A stretch of DNA of 64,000 bases from Mesorhizobium sp. NZP2077 (GTDB taxonomy: Bacteria > Pseudomonadota > Alphaproteobacteria > Rhizobiales > Rhizobiaceae): the NCBI RefSeq assembly GCF_013170805.1, contig NZ_CP051293.1:5214001-5278000 (forward strand), in the 5' to 3' direction. How positions within the stretch are numbered: position 1 is the stretch's first letter; every line of letters starts with the position of its first letter. The notes beneath the pieces were generated by a model, which worked only from the letters and a program-made list of their open reading frames with translations, did no database searches and was not told the origin of the DNA. Below, one piece after another: positions 42,808-53,050 of the stretch. The position numbers and the translations under genes are program-made.

Positions 42808-45453
42808 ATGCGCACGGACACCGGCCAGGTCTTCAAACTCGAAGACTATCGCCCCAACGACTATCTCATTCCGCAGACCAACCTCACCTTCCGCCTTTCG
42901 CCCGAGGCCACAATCGTCACCGCAATCCTGACGGTCGAACGCCGCGACGGCGTGTCCGCGTCGGCGCCGTTGGTGCTCGACGGCGACGGGTTGACGCTCA
43001 GGCGCATCGCTATCGACGGCAAGAAAGCAAAGCCGGCGGATCTGCTGGTGACACCTGACCAGCTCACCATTCTCAAGCCACCGGCCGCACGCCGCTTCCA
43101 GTTGCTGATCGAAACCGAACTGGCACCGGTCGGCAACGAAGCCCTGATGGGGCTCTACCGCTCGAACAATGTCTATTGCACGCAATGCGAGGCCGAGGGC
43201 TTCCGCCGCATCACCTATTTCCTCGATCGCCCCGATATCCTGTCCGTCTACACCGTGCGCATCGAGGCACTGCGCGACGAGGCGCCGCTGCTCCTGTCTA
43301 ACGGCAATCCCGTCGACAAGGGCGATCTCGGTGACGGCCGGCACTATGCCGTGTGGCACGACCCCTTCCCCAAGCCGTCCTATCTGTTCGCGCTGGTGGC
43401 CGGCAATCTCGGCCGGGTTGCCGACAGTTTCGTCACCCTATCCGGCCGCGAGGTCGAGCTCGGTATCTATGTCGAGCCTGGCAAGGATAAGCTTGCCGCT
43501 TACGCCATGGACGCGCTGAAGCGGTCGATGAGATGGGACGAAGAGGCGTTTGGCCGGGAGTACGACCTCGACGTCTTCAACATCGTCGCCGTGTCCGACT
43601 TCAACATGGGCGCGATGGAGAACAAGGGGCTCAACATCTTCAACGACAAATATGTGCTGGCCGACCAGGAGACCGCGACGGACGCCGATTTCGCCAATAT
43701 CGAGGCGATCATCGCACATGAGTATTTCCACAATTGGACAGGCAACAGAATCACTTGCCGCGACTGGTTCCAGCTTTGCCTGAAGGAAGGGCTGACGGTC
43801 TTCCGCGACCACGAATTCTCCGCCGACCAGCGCTCGCGGCCGGTCAAGCGCATCGCCGAGGTACGCCTGCTGCGCGCGCATCAGTTTCCCGAGGATCAGG
43901 GCCCGCTGGCGCATCCGGTGCGGCCGCGCCGCTACCGCGAGATCAACAATTTCTACACGGCAACGGTCTACGAAAAGGGCTCCGAAGTGGTGCGCATGAT
44001 CCGCACCATCCTTGGGGCCGAGACCTTTCGCGCCGGCATGGACCTCTATTTCGAGCGCCATGACGGCGACGCGGCGACGATCGAGGATTTCATCAAGGTG
44101 TTCGAGGATGCTTCGGGCCGCGACCTGTCGCAGTTCGCGCTCTGGTATCATCAGGCGGGCACGCCCAACCTGACGGTCAGTTCGACGCACAATGCGGCCG
44201 CGCAGGAATTCACGCTCGAGATCGAGCAGTCGGTGCCGCCGACACCCTCCGAAAGCCGCAAGCGGCTGATGCATATTCCGCTTGCCTTCGGGCTGATCGG
44301 CGCCGGCGGCAAGCCTGTCGAATATAGCGGCGTCGAGGGCGCCAGCGTCGAGGGTGGTGTCATCCATCTTCGCAAGCGCCGCCATATGGTGCGTTTCTCA
44401 GGCGTTGCCGAACGCCCGGCGGTGTCGCTCAATCGCGGCTTTTCGGCACCGGTGACGCTGTCGGTCGAGCAGAAGGCCGATGACCAGTTCTTCCTCGCCC
44501 GCCATGACAGCGACGCCTTCTCGCGCTGGCAAGCCTTCAACACGCTGCTTACCGATGCGCTGATCGCTGCCTTCCGCGAAATCCTTGGCGGCAAGCAGCC
44601 GGTCTTCGCGACGCGGCTGACCGAGCTTGCCGGCGGCATTGCCGCCGATGAGACGCTGGAACCTGCCTACCGGGCTCTGGCACTGGCGCTGCCCGGCGAT
44701 GCCGACATCGCCCGCGACATCGGCAAGAACATCGATCCCGACGCTATCCATACGGCCCGGCAGGCCCTTGCGCTCGCGATCGCCACGGCCAATGGCGAGG
44801 CATTTTCCAGCCTCTACCACAGCCTTGCCGACAAGACCGCCTTCAGCCCTGACGCGGCGAGCGCAGGACGGCGCGCCTTGCGCAACACTTTGCTGGATTA
44901 TCTCTCGCTGCTGCCGGGCGGAGCGGCATTGGCGGCCGGGCATTTCCAGTCCGCGACCAACATGACCGACCGCGCGGCCGCACTTGGCGCGCTCGCTCAT
45001 CGCCACCATGGTTCGCCCGAGGCCATCAAGGCGCTGGCGGCTTTCGAGAAGACTTATGGGTCCGACCCGCTGGTCATGGACAAATGGTTCCAGATCCAGG
45101 CCAGCGTGCCGGGGCCGCAGGCCGTGGACACCGTTCGGGCACTGTCAGCTCATCCGGCCTTCTCGATGGCCAATCCAAACCGGGTGCGTTCGCTGGTCGG
45201 CACCTTCTCCAGCGCCAACCAGACCGGCTTCCATCGCGCCGACGGCGAAGGCTACCGATTCTTCGCGCAGACGGTGCTCGAGGTCGAAAAACGCAATCCG
45301 CAAGTGGCGGCAAGACTGGCGACGGCACTGCGATCATGGCGTTCGCTTGAGCCGGGCCGGCAAGCCAAGGCCCGGGAAGCGCTGCTTTCGATCGCCAATG
45401 CCGAAAGCCTGTCGGCGGATCTGCGCGATATCGTCGAGCGCACGCTGGCCTAG
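42808..45453 (+). CDS. pepN: Aminopeptidase N
   Basis: M1-family zinc aminopeptidase, 881 residues, for cytosolic peptide turnover. It shows the exopeptidase motif NMGAMENKGLNIFNDKYVLA, the zinc site IIAHEYFHNWTGNRITCRDW (HExxH-x18-E, with the later Glu in LKEGLTVFRDHEFS), the Tyr-containing RTILGAETFRAG region, and the PepN-specific C-terminal helical domain (KWFQIQASVPGPQAVDTVRA, HPAFSMANPNRVRSLVGTFS). MRTDTGQVFKLEDYRPNDYL is a typical N-terminus; upstream in-frame ATGs lie in the divergent promoter region. Confidence 0.95.
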   Translation: MRTDTGQVFKLEDYRPNDYLIPQTNLTFRLSPEATIVTAILTVERRDGVSASAPLVLDGDGLTLRRIAIDGKKAKPADLLVTPDQLTILKPPAARRFQLLIETELAPVGNEALMGLYRSNNVYCTQCEAEGFRRITYFLDRPDILSVYTVRIEALRDEAPLLLSNGNPVDKGDLGDGRHYAVWHDPFPKPSYLFALVAGNLGRVADSFVTLSGREVELGIYVEPGKDKLAAYAMDALKRSMRWDEEAFGREYDLDVFNIVAVSDFNMGAMENKGLNIFNDKYVLADQETATDADFANIEAIIAHEYFHNWTGNRITCRDWFQLCLKEGLTVFRDHEFSADQRSRPVKRIAEVRLLRAHQFPEDQGPLAHPVRPRRYREINNFYTATVYEKGSEVVRMIRTILGAETFRAGMDLYFERHDGDAATIEDFIKVFEDASGRDLSQFALWYHQAGTPNLTVSSTHNAAAQEFTLEIEQSVPPTPSESRKRLMHIPLAFGLIGAGGKPVEYSGVEGASVEGGVIHLRKRRHMVRFSGVAERPAVSLNRGFSAPVTLSVEQKADDQFFLARHDSDAFSRWQAFNTLLTDALIAAFREILGGKQPVFATRLTELAGGIAADETLEPAYRALALALPGDADIARDIGKNIDPDAIHTARQALALAIATANGEAFSSLYHSLADKTAFSPDAASAGRRALRNTLLDYLSLLPGGAALAAGHFQSATNMTDRAAALGALAHRHHGSPEAIKALAAFEKTYGSDPLVMDKWFQIQASVPGPQAVDTVRALSAHPAFSMANPNRVRSLVGTFSSANQTGFHRADGEGYRFFAQTVLEVEKRNPQVAARLATALRSWRSLEPGRQAKAREALLSIANAESLSADLRDIVERTLA

Positions 45454-45650
45454 GCACCCCTTGCCTTCTCCCTTGCGGGAGGAGGCCCGAGCCGCCGCAC
45501 CTCCAAAACCGATTATTTTAGTCGATTTTTAATCTTTTTTCGCCGGACCACTAGACAAGGCGAATCACCTTTGATTCTTTACTGACGATTCGGATGTGCG
45601 GCGTTTGCCGGATCACCAAGCAGCATAGGCAAATTCGGGGAGTGCCATTT
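45454..45650. other. Intergenic region pepN to PleC-like kinase
   Basis: About 197 bp. CCTTCTCCCTTGCGGGAGGAGG at 45463-45484 folds as a short hairpin after pepN and may terminate it. It is followed by an AT-rich tract (AAAACCGATTATTTTAGTCG) that probably includes the kinase promoter. Confidence 0.4.
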
Positions 45651-47972
45651 ATGGCGAAGGCGGACGCGTGGGGCGCGCCCGGTGGGATGGCTTTTGCGCG
45701 TCGCAAGACGCGCAGCGATGGCCTTGCCGGGAATACGCGGCTCATTGCCGAACCGGCCTACAAGCGGCTTCTGGCCGCCGAGCCGCTGCTGCGCCGGTCG
45801 ATACCGGCCCTTATCATCATCTTCCTTCTCGTCATCGCGGCGCTGCGCGTGCTGTCGCTGATGAACGAACGCGACGATGTCGAGCGTGATGCCAAGGCGA
45901 TCCTGACACTGGCGGCGGGGCAACTGGCCAGTTCGCTCGCCACCACCTCGGATACCGTGCCCGGCGCCATTCAGGATCTGCTGGAAACCACCAGCCGTCA
46001 GGGCTCGATGAGCCGCAGCCATGTGCTCGTCATCACCGACAGCGCCTTCAAGATCGCCGCGGTCACGCCACGCTCGATGCCTTGGCAAGGCCATGCGCTC
46101 GACGGCCTCGTCGAGGGTGGCCAGCCGCTGTTCATGTTTGGCGACCGCGCCGGCGTCATGGAGGTCAATATCGGCGGCCAGGACTGGTACGCCGCGGTCA
46201 GCGTGGCCAAGGAGCGGAAGGGAGCGGCGGCGGCCTTGGTGCCGCAGGACGCCGTCTTCGACACGTGGCGCAAGACCGTCTCGCTCAACGTCACCCTGTT
46301 CGTGCTGACGGCCGGCGTGCTGATCATCATCCTCTACGCCTATTTTGGACAGGCGGCGCGCGCGCAGGCCGCCGACCGCATCTATCTCGAAGCGCATCAG
46401 CGTATCGACATGGCGCTGGTTCGCGGCCGCTGCGGCCTGTGGGACTGGGACATGGTGCGCGGCAAGATGTACTGGTCGCGCTCGATGTACGACATGCTGG
46501 GCTACGAGCCCTGCGACACGATGCTGTCCTTCGGCGAGGTCGACGAGATCATCCATCCCGAGGACGGCGACCTGTTCGAGCTCGCCAACAGAATTGTCGC
46601 CCGCGAGATCGACCACATCGACCAGGTGTTCCGGATGCGGCATGCCGACGGCCAATGGGTGTGGATGCGCGCTCGTGCCCAGGTCATGGATCCGGAAGCA
46701 CCGGAAATCCAGCTGATCGGGATCGCTGTCGACGTCACCGAGCAGCGCCATCTGGCGCTGCGTTCCGAGGCGGCCGATCTTCGCCTCAGAACCGCGATCG
46801 AGAACATCAACGAATCTTTCGTGCTTTGGGATTCGGCCCAGCGGCTGATCATGTGCAATTCCAAATATCAGCAGGACAACGGGCTCTCGGATCGCGACGT
46901 GATGCCGGGCGTGACGCGCGCTTCCCTGGACGAGCGGATGCTGGCCTTTGCTTCCGAGCGCCGGCTTGCCAACACCAATGGTCCGCAAGGCGGCGCCACT
47001 TTCGAACGTCAGCTGTCCGACGGCCGCTGGCTGCAGGTCAACGAACTCAGGACCAGGGACGGCGGCATTGTCTCGGTCGGCTCCGACATCACGCAGATCA
47101 AGCTGCATCAGGAAAAGCTGGTCGACAGCGAACGCCGGCTGATGGCAACGATCCATGATCTCAGCCTCGCCAGGCGCTCCGAAGAGGAGCGCTCCAGCGA
47201 GCTGGTCGACCTCAACCGTAAGTACATGAAGGAAACCGAACGGGCCGAAGCGGCGAACCAGGCCAAATCCGAATTCCTGGCCAACATGTCGCATGAATTG
47301 CGCACGCCGCTGAACGCCATCATCGGCTTTTCCGAACTGATGGAACAGGGGCTGTTCGGCCCGCTGGGTTCGGAGCGCTACGAGGAGTACGCCACCGATA
47401 TCAACAGCAGCGGCAAGTATCTGCTGGGCGTCATCAACGACATACTCGACATGTCCAAGATCGAGGCCGGCCAGTTCTCGCTGGACCAGGAGCAGATCGA
47501 CCTCGGGCCGCTGATCAGCGAGACGGTGCGCGTCGTCTCGCTGCAGGCCGCGCAAAAGGCGATCACCGTGGAAACGCGTATCGCCGACGCACTGACGTTG
47601 TTCGCCGATCGCCGGGCGATCAAGCAGATCGTCATCAACCTCCTGTCCAACGCGGTGAAGTTCACCGGCCAGGGTGGCCATATTTCGGTCAGGGCCCGCA
47701 ACACGTCCGGCGCGTTGGTGCTGACGATCGAAGACAATGGCTGCGGCATCCCGAAGGCGGCGCTCGGCAAACTCGGGCGACCCTTCGAACAGGTGCAGAA
47801 CCAGTTCTCCAAGAACCATGCCGGATCCGGTCTTGGCCTTGCCATCTCGCGCTCGCTTGCCGAACTTCAGGGCGGCGCGCTGAAGATCCGTTCGACCGAA
47901 GGCGTCGGCACGATCGTGTCGGTGCGAATACCGGTGAAAAAGGCGCCGGCGGCCGTCAAGGTCGCGGCTTAA
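45651..47972 (+). CDS. PAS-domain hybrid-free sensor histidine kinase, PleC-like
   Basis: About 773 residues. Two membrane segments (about 50-70 and 222-242) bracket a periplasmic domain. Two PAS domains follow (DWDMVRGKMYWSRSMYDMLG; NINESFVLWDSAQRLIMCNS), then the phosphoacceptor helix EFLANMSHELRTPLNAIIGF and the ATP domain (NLLSNAVKFTG, EDNGCGIPKAALGKLGRPFE, GSGLGLAISRSLAEL). HELRTPLNAIIGFSE-MEQ with GRPFEQVQNQF is typical of the PleC/DivJ/PdhS group that controls DivK and cell-cycle polarity. From memory, rhizobial pleC lies near pepN and glnE, but I leave the symbol off. Confidence 0.85.
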   Translation: MAKADAWGAPGGMAFARRKTRSDGLAGNTRLIAEPAYKRLLAAEPLLRRSIPALIIIFLLVIAALRVLSLMNERDDVERDAKAILTLAAGQLASSLATTSDTVPGAIQDLLETTSRQGSMSRSHVLVITDSAFKIAAVTPRSMPWQGHALDGLVEGGQPLFMFGDRAGVMEVNIGGQDWYAAVSVAKERKGAAAALVPQDAVFDTWRKTVSLNVTLFVLTAGVLIIILYAYFGQAARAQAADRIYLEAHQRIDMALVRGRCGLWDWDMVRGKMYWSRSMYDMLGYEPCDTMLSFGEVDEIIHPEDGDLFELANRIVAREIDHIDQVFRMRHADGQWVWMRARAQVMDPEAPEIQLIGIAVDVTEQRHLALRSEAADLRLRTAIENINESFVLWDSAQRLIMCNSKYQQDNGLSDRDVMPGVTRASLDERMLAFASERRLANTNGPQGGATFERQLSDGRWLQVNELRTRDGGIVSVGSDITQIKLHQEKLVDSERRLMATIHDLSLARRSEEERSSELVDLNRKYMKETERAEAANQAKSEFLANMSHELRTPLNAIIGFSELMEQGLFGPLGSERYEEYATDINSSGKYLLGVINDILDMSKIEAGQFSLDQEQIDLGPLISETVRVVSLQAAQKAITVETRIADALTLFADRRAIKQIVINLLSNAVKFTGQGGHISVRARNTSGALVLTIEDNGCGIPKAALGKLGRPFEQVQNQFSKNHAGSGLGLAISRSLAELQGGALKIRSTEGVGTIVSVRIPVKKAPAAVKVAA

Positions 47973-47977
47973 GCAGC

Positions 47978-48004
47978 AGGCTCCGGCCGGCGTCGCCGGA
48001 GCCT
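47978..48004. terminator. Probable bidirectional terminator between the kinase and EF-hand genes
   Basis: AGGCTCCGGC and GCCGGAGCCT form a perfect 10-bp stem with a 7-nt loop between two convergent genes. The T-tracts are weak, so it may be only partly efficient. Confidence 0.6.
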
Positions 48005-48017
48005 TCCTCGAACAACC

Positions 48018-48464
48018 TCACTGCACGCTGCCGTCGTTGCCTTCGTCATCCAATAGCTCGCTCTTCTCGATCTTGCCGTCATTGTTCCTGTCGAGCATAG
48101 CGAAGACCTTGTTCTCGCGACCGGTGATGTCATCTGACGTCAGCGTGCCGTCGCCCTTGGAGTCGTAGCGGGCGATGATGCGCTTGGCCATCCGCTCGAA
48201 GCGCGCCTTCTCCAGCGCGTCGGCGAGCTGGGCGACGGTCAACTTGCCGCCATTGGCGGCAACGAGCTTCTTCAGCCGCGCGTTCATGGCGTCGGAGAAC
48301 TGGTCGAAGGTGATGGCGCCGTCCGAATCGCTGATCGCCTTGTTGAGGCGCATCATCGTGTCCTCGCGCATTTTCGCGCTGGCATTGTTTTCGGCATAGG
48401 CCGTGGTGCCGACGGCGCCGGCAAGTGCTGCGAAGGCAAGGGCAAGCTTGGTTGACTTTCTCAT
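48018..48464 (-). CDS. Secreted EF-hand calcium-binding protein
   Basis: A 148-residue exported protein: signal peptide KLALAFAALAGAVGTTAYA, then an alpha-helical body with two clear EF-hands near the C-terminus: ARYDSKGDGTLTSDDITG (about 98-115) and MLDRNNDGKIEKSELLDD (about 121-138). An N-terminal degenerate hand may be ISDSDGAITFDQF. Loop positions 1, 3, 5 and 12 are acidic as required for calcium. The partner is unknown; it could buffer periplasmic calcium. It is convergent with the PleC-like gene. Confidence 0.88.
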   Translation of the reverse strand: MRKSTKLALAFAALAGAVGTTAYAENNASAKMREDTMMRLNKAISDSDGAITFDQFSDAMNARLKKLVAANGGKLTVAQLADALEKARFERMAKRIIARYDSKGDGTLTSDDITGRENKVFAMLDRNNDGKIEKSELLDDEGNDGSVQ

Positions 48465-48544
48465 GGGTCTTCTCCTGTAGCATCGTCACCCCCGATGCCA
48501 GAGCGGCGGATCTTCGATCCTGTTGCCGCTCTATCTCTTTGTTT

Positions 48545-48593
48545 GAGCACCGGACTTTCCCAAAACCGGTTTCCACTTTGGGGTCCGATGCTC
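48545..48593. repeat. Palindromic intergenic repeat (copy 3)
   Basis: GAGCACCGGAC and GTCCGATGCTC pair with one mismatch around the shared CCCAAAACCGGTTTCCACTT core. It lies 16 bp past the glnE stop, between glnE and the EF-hand gene. Confidence 0.7.
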
Positions 48594-48609
48594 TAGCGGA
48601 CCAACTATT

Positions 48610-51570
48610 TCACGGTCGTCCGGCACGAAGCAAAAGGTCGAAGTCATTCCTGACCTTTTGCGACGTCTCCTTGAGATGTGCTTCCAGCACACCGAAATCC
48701 GGCAGGTCGGTCACCGCCAGAAGCAGATCTGAAAGCCCCGGTGGAACGTCGTCGCGCTCGAAGGCTCCCGTGAGGCACAGCCGGGTCACCTGGGTCAGCG
48801 CCAGATAGAGCGCGAAGGCGGCGCCAAGTTCCTGCCGGATGCCGGCATCGGCGAAGACAGGCGCGAGGCGGGACAGTATCTCGGCCGTGCCGGTGACACG
48901 CGGCCCAGCCTCGACCTGTCCGGTGATGACAGCCACCTGGGCGATGAATTCGAGATCGATCAGACCGCCGGGGATCAGCTTGATGTCCCAGAGGTCACGC
49001 GGCGGCTTTTCCTTATCGATCATGGCGCGCATGTCCACGGCTTCCGTGCTCACCTTTGCCGCGTCGCGCGGCTGGCCAAGCACCACAGCAACTTCCGCTT
49101 CGACCTCAGCGCACAGGGCGCCATCGCCGGCAATGGCGCGTGCCCGCGACAGCGCCATGTGTTCCCAGGTCCAGGCCTCTTGGCGCTGGTATTTCTTGAA
49201 GGCATCGATATGGGTGGCCACCGGACCCTTGTTGCCGGACGGCCGCAGTCGCAGGTCGAGTTCGTAGAGCACCCCCTCGGCCGTCGGTGCTGACACCGCC
49301 GCGATCAGCCGCTGCGTCATGCGAGTGTAGTAATGCGAAGGCGCCAGCGGCTTGTCGCCGTCGGAGTCTTCGGCATCCGCGTCGTGGTCGTAGAGCAGGA
49401 TGAGGTCGACATCCGATCCCGCGGTCAACTCGCGGCTGCCAAGCTTGCCCATGCCGAGCAGCGAAACCACACCGCCGGCGATCGTACCGTGGCGCGCCGC
49501 GAACTCGGCGGTCACTGCCTGCAGAGCTGCCTCGATGGTGAGATCGGCCAGATCGGAAAAGGCGCGGCCGGCCCGGGCCGGATCGATCGAGCCAGCAAGC
49601 AGCCGCACACCGATGAGGAATTTCTGCTCCGAGGCAAAGATGCGCAGCCGGTCGAGCACATCCTCGTAAAGTCTGTCGCCTTCGACAAAGGCGGAAAGCC
49701 GTGCCGACAGATACGCGCGGTCCGGCAGTTCACTCAGCAAGGCCGGATCGAGCAGGCCGTCGAACACATGCGGCCGGCGTGTGATGATCGCCGCCAGCCG
49801 AGGTGCTGCGCCCATGATCGTCGCCATCAGCTTGAGCAGCGCCGGGTTTGACTGCAGCAGTGAAAACAGCTGGATGCCGGCCGGCAGGCCGGCTAGAAAC
49901 TCGTCGAAGCGGATCAAGGCCTCGTCCGCCCGGCGCGTCTGGCCGAATGCCTTAAGCAGCGCCGGCGTCAATTCCGTCAGCCGCTCGCGCGCCTCCGCCG
50001 ACTGGGTGACGCGATAGCGGCCGAAATGCCAACCGCGAATGACACGGCAGATGTCGCTCGGCCGCTGAAAGCCGAGACCGTGCAAGGTCTGCAGCGTATC
50101 GGGGTCATCGACGTCCCCAGTGAAGACCAGATTGCCGATACCCGCCGAAAGCTCCGGTGCTGTTTCAAACAGCGCCGCATAGTGGCGCTCGACCTGTTGC
50201 AACGAGGCGCGGAATGCCTGGGAAAAGGCCGCTGCATCGGCAAAGCCCAGCATGCGGGCGATGCGCTCCAGCCCCTCATCGTCTTCCGGCAGCGTGTGGG
50301 TCTGCTCGTCGGCCACCATCTGGATGGCGTGTTCGACACGGCGCAGGAACCAGTACTGGCGGGCGAGTGCGTCACGCGCCTCGGAGGTGATCCATCCGCG
50401 GGCCGCGAGCTGGCCGAGCATCGGCACGGTCTCGCGGCCGCGCAGTTCCGGAAAGCGACCGCCGGCGATGAGCTGCTGGGTCTGGACGAAGAACTCGATC
50501 TCGCGGATGCCGCCACGGCCGAGCTTGACGTTGTGGCCTTTCACGGCGATCTCGCCATGGCCTTTGTGGGCGTGGATCTGGCGCTTGATCGAATGGACGT
50601 CGGCAATCGCCGCGTAGTCCATGTATTTGCGCCAGATGTAGGGCTGCAACTCCTTGAGGAAGGCAGCACCCGCGTCCATGTCGCCGGCCACCGGACGCGC
50701 CTTGATCATCGCCGCACGTTCCCAATTTTGGCCCCGCGCTTCGTAGTAGCGCAGCGCGGCTTCAACGGGGATCGCCAGCGGGGTCGAACCGGGATCCGGG
50801 CGCAGCCGCAGATCTGTGCGGAAGACATAGCCGTGCTCTGTACGGTCCTGCAGGATGCGCACCAGCCGTCGCGTCAGCCGCGAAAACAGTTCGGTAGCAT
50901 CGAGAGGATCGACAATTGCGGGTGCTTCCGGATCGAAGAAGACGACAAGGTCGATGTCGGAAGAGAAATTCAGCTCGTGCGCGCCGAGCTTGCCCATGCC
51001 GAGCAGTATCCAGCCCGACTGCCGCGACGGCTTGTCGAGATCGGGCAGCTTGAGCTTGCCCTGGCCGTGCGCGTCGCGCAGCAGGAAGTCGACGGCCGCG
51101 CGGGTGCAGGCATCGGCAAGATCGCTCAGCCGCCGCACCGTCAGCGACGTTTCCGCTTCACCGGCGAGATCGGCGAGCGCGATCAGGAAATGCGCCTCGG
51201 CCTTGCAGTGGCGCAGCTCCATCATCAGCCCGGATTCGGAGACCGCTTCGGCCAGCGGTGCCTGTTCGATCGCGGCGGCGATCGCTTTCAGCCGCGCCGC
51301 GACCGGTTGGTCGAACAGGCCGTCCAGGATCTGCGGCCGGCGACGCGCCGTGTCACGCAGGAATGGCGAGAGGTCGAAGACAGCGGCTAGGAAATCCTGG
51401 CCCTCCCCCTTGCCGGCCAGGAACTTGACCAGCCGCGCCAACCCTTCTTCACGTGCCACAGCAGTGATTTCGGCCAGTTCGTGCCGCGCCCGGCCTTCGT
51501 CGAGAGGGGTAAGCCCAACCGCCGGCTTCAGCAGCCAGTCCGTGAGCGTCCTTTTCGCAACCGCAGCCAT
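48610..51570 (-). CDS. glnE: Bifunctional glutamine synthetase adenylyltransferase/deadenylase
   Basis: Adenylylates and deadenylylates glutamine synthetase according to nitrogen status, with signals from PII. The 986-residue product carries two nucleotidyltransferase domains, each with the G-x-G/S-E-L-x-x-x-S-D-x-D-L motif: ILLGMGKLGAHELNFSSDID in the deadenylase half and LLGMGKLGSRELTAGSDVDL in the adenylylase half. Helical regulatory parts are in between and at the end. The start codon overlaps the histidine-kinase stop by one base (TGATG), so translation is probably coupled. Confidence 0.96.
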   Translation of the reverse strand: MAAVAKRTLTDWLLKPAVGLTPLDEGRARHELAEITAVAREEGLARLVKFLAGKGEGQDFLAAVFDLSPFLRDTARRRPQILDGLFDQPVAARLKAIAAAIEQAPLAEAVSESGLMMELRHCKAEAHFLIALADLAGEAETSLTVRRLSDLADACTRAAVDFLLRDAHGQGKLKLPDLDKPSRQSGWILLGMGKLGAHELNFSSDIDLVVFFDPEAPAIVDPLDATELFSRLTRRLVRILQDRTEHGYVFRTDLRLRPDPGSTPLAIPVEAALRYYEARGQNWERAAMIKARPVAGDMDAGAAFLKELQPYIWRKYMDYAAIADVHSIKRQIHAHKGHGEIAVKGHNVKLGRGGIREIEFFVQTQQLIAGGRFPELRGRETVPMLGQLAARGWITSEARDALARQYWFLRRVEHAIQMVADEQTHTLPEDDEGLERIARMLGFADAAAFSQAFRASLQQVERHYAALFETAPELSAGIGNLVFTGDVDDPDTLQTLHGLGFQRPSDICRVIRGWHFGRYRVTQSAEARERLTELTPALLKAFGQTRRADEALIRFDEFLAGLPAGIQLFSLLQSNPALLKLMATIMGAAPRLAAIITRRPHVFDGLLDPALLSELPDRAYLSARLSAFVEGDRLYEDVLDRLRIFASEQKFLIGVRLLAGSIDPARAGRAFSDLADLTIEAALQAVTAEFAARHGTIAGGVVSLLGMGKLGSRELTAGSDVDLILLYDHDADAEDSDGDKPLAPSHYYTRMTQRLIAAVSAPTAEGVLYELDLRLRPSGNKGPVATHIDAFKKYQRQEAWTWEHMALSRARAIAGDGALCAEVEAEVAVVLGQPRDAAKVSTEAVDMRAMIDKEKPPRDLWDIKLIPGGLIDLEFIAQVAVITGQVEAGPRVTGTAEILSRLAPVFADAGIRQELGAAFALYLALTQVTRLCLTGAFERDDVPPGLSDLLLAVTDLPDFGVLEAHLKETSQKVRNDFDLLLRAGRP

Positions 51571-53042
51571 CAGTGATCCTCCCGCGCGGGGAAAGTCATG
51601 ACCACGGATAGCCCCGGATTGCCAGGCAACAGATCAAGCCGTCCATAGTGGAAGGTCATGACCGCCTTGGCGAGGCTGAGGCCAAGGCCGGAGCCCGGCT
51701 GAGAACGGCTCTTTTCCAATCGAACGAAACGTTCGGTCGCCCGGGCTCGATCGGCATCGTCCGGAATGCCCTGGCCGTTGTCGGCGACACAAAGCCTGAT
51801 CTCGCCATGTGTCCGCTCAAGCGTCACACGAACCGCCGGCTTGGACGTGGAATCCGTCGAATATTTGATCGCATTGTCGACGATGTTGGACAGCGCCTGG
51901 CCGATCAGCTCGCGGTTGCCGTCGACGATAAAAGCGCCGCTCACCTCGGCTTCGAGCGAAACACCGGCCTCTTCCGCCACCGGCTCGTAGAGCTCGACGA
52001 CATCACGCACGGCCGCGGCCAGATCGACGCGATTGGTGTGCTCCGACGAATATCCGGCCTCCAGCCGCGAGATCATCAGGATGGCGTTGAAGGTCTTTAT
52101 CAGCTGGTCGGACTCGGCAATGGTGCCTTCCAGCGCCTGGCGGTAATCGGCGGGCTTGTGTTTGCCGGAAAGTGTCGCCTCAGCGCGGTTGCGCAGCCGG
52201 GTCAGCGGCGTTTTCAGGTCATGCGCGATGTTGTCGGAAACCTGCTTCAAGCCTTCGTTGAGCGTAGCGATCCTGGCCAGCATGGAATTCAGGTTTTCCG
52301 AAAGCCGGTCGAACTCGTCACCGGCGCCGGTCACCGGCAGCCGGCCCGAGAGATCACCGCCCATGATGCGGCGGCTGGCCTCCGACACGCTGTCGATGCG
52401 CTTCAGCGCGGCACGGCCGACAAAGAACCAGATGAGCAGTCCGCCGAGCCCCATCATGCCAAGCGCCAGCATGAGGGCGCGGCGGATAACGGCGCGAAAG
52501 CGCTCCGGTTCGCCAAGATCGCGCCCGACCAGCAGGATCATCTGATTGGGCAGCCGCAGCACCAGCGCAATGGCGTTGTGACCTTTCTCGCCCTCTGTTT
52601 GCGCCGCATCGTTTGAAGGGGATGGCGTCGGGTCGGACGCCCCACTGCGCAAACGATCAAGCTCGCCTTCGCCGAAGCGCTTGTAGGAGAACGGCTCGGT
52701 CGTCCAGCCCTCGGTATCGATCACACCAGGTTCCAAGGCCTGCACATTGCCGGTCAGTATCTGGCCATTGGTGTCGGCGATCAGATAGAGGTTAGCGCCA
52801 GGCTGACGGGAGCGGTTTTCGACCACGCGCACCAGCAACGGCAGGCCGCCTTTCTTGTAGGCGCTGGCCAAGCCTATTATCTCATCATTTATTGTGTCCT
52901 GCGTCTGCCCGGTCAGCATGCTCGCTGACAGCGACGTCATGTAGAAGACCAGCAGCACGGCGCACAGCGCGAAAAGCAGGAAATAGAGCGCCGAAAGCCG
53001 CGCTGCCGTCGTCTTCATGATGGCCGGCACGGAAAGAGCCAT
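51570..53042 (-). CDS. Sensor histidine kinase (HAMP type)
   Basis: A 490-residue membrane kinase, partner of the response regulator just upstream. Membrane segments lie near 14-36 and 190-212 with a periplasmic domain between. HAMP follows (RRIMGGDLSGRLPVTGAGDE), then the phosphoacceptor helix VSDNIAHDLKTPLTRLRNRA and the ATP site (NIVDNAIKYSTD, CVADNGQGIPDDADRA, GSGLGLSLAKAVM). Gene order is response regulator, kinase, glnE, with a one-base overlap into glnE. The stimulus is unknown; coupling to glnE makes nitrogen or membrane stress possible. Confidence 0.9.
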   Translation of the reverse strand: MALSVPAIMKTTAARLSALYFLLFALCAVLLVFYMTSLSASMLTGQTQDTINDEIIGLASAYKKGGLPLLVRVVENRSRQPGANLYLIADTNGQILTGNVQALEPGVIDTEGWTTEPFSYKRFGEGELDRLRSGASDPTPSPSNDAAQTEGEKGHNAIALVLRLPNQMILLVGRDLGEPERFRAVIRRALMLALGMMGLGGLLIWFFVGRAALKRIDSVSEASRRIMGGDLSGRLPVTGAGDEFDRLSENLNSMLARIATLNEGLKQVSDNIAHDLKTPLTRLRNRAEATLSGKHKPADYRQALEGTIAESDQLIKTFNAILMISRLEAGYSSEHTNRVDLAAAVRDVVELYEPVAEEAGVSLEAEVSGAFIVDGNRELIGQALSNIVDNAIKYSTDSTSKPAVRVTLERTHGEIRLCVADNGQGIPDDADRARATERFVRLEKSRSQPGSGLGLSLAKAVMTFHYGRLDLLPGNPGLSVVMTFPAREDH

Positions 53043-53050
53043 GCTGTCGC

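Noticed and set aside
45579..47819. 746-codon minus-strand ORF
   Set aside because: Antisense to the PleC-like kinase; its length results from high GC with few stops.
50026..51390. 454-codon plus-strand ORF
   Set aside because: Antisense shadow of glnE.
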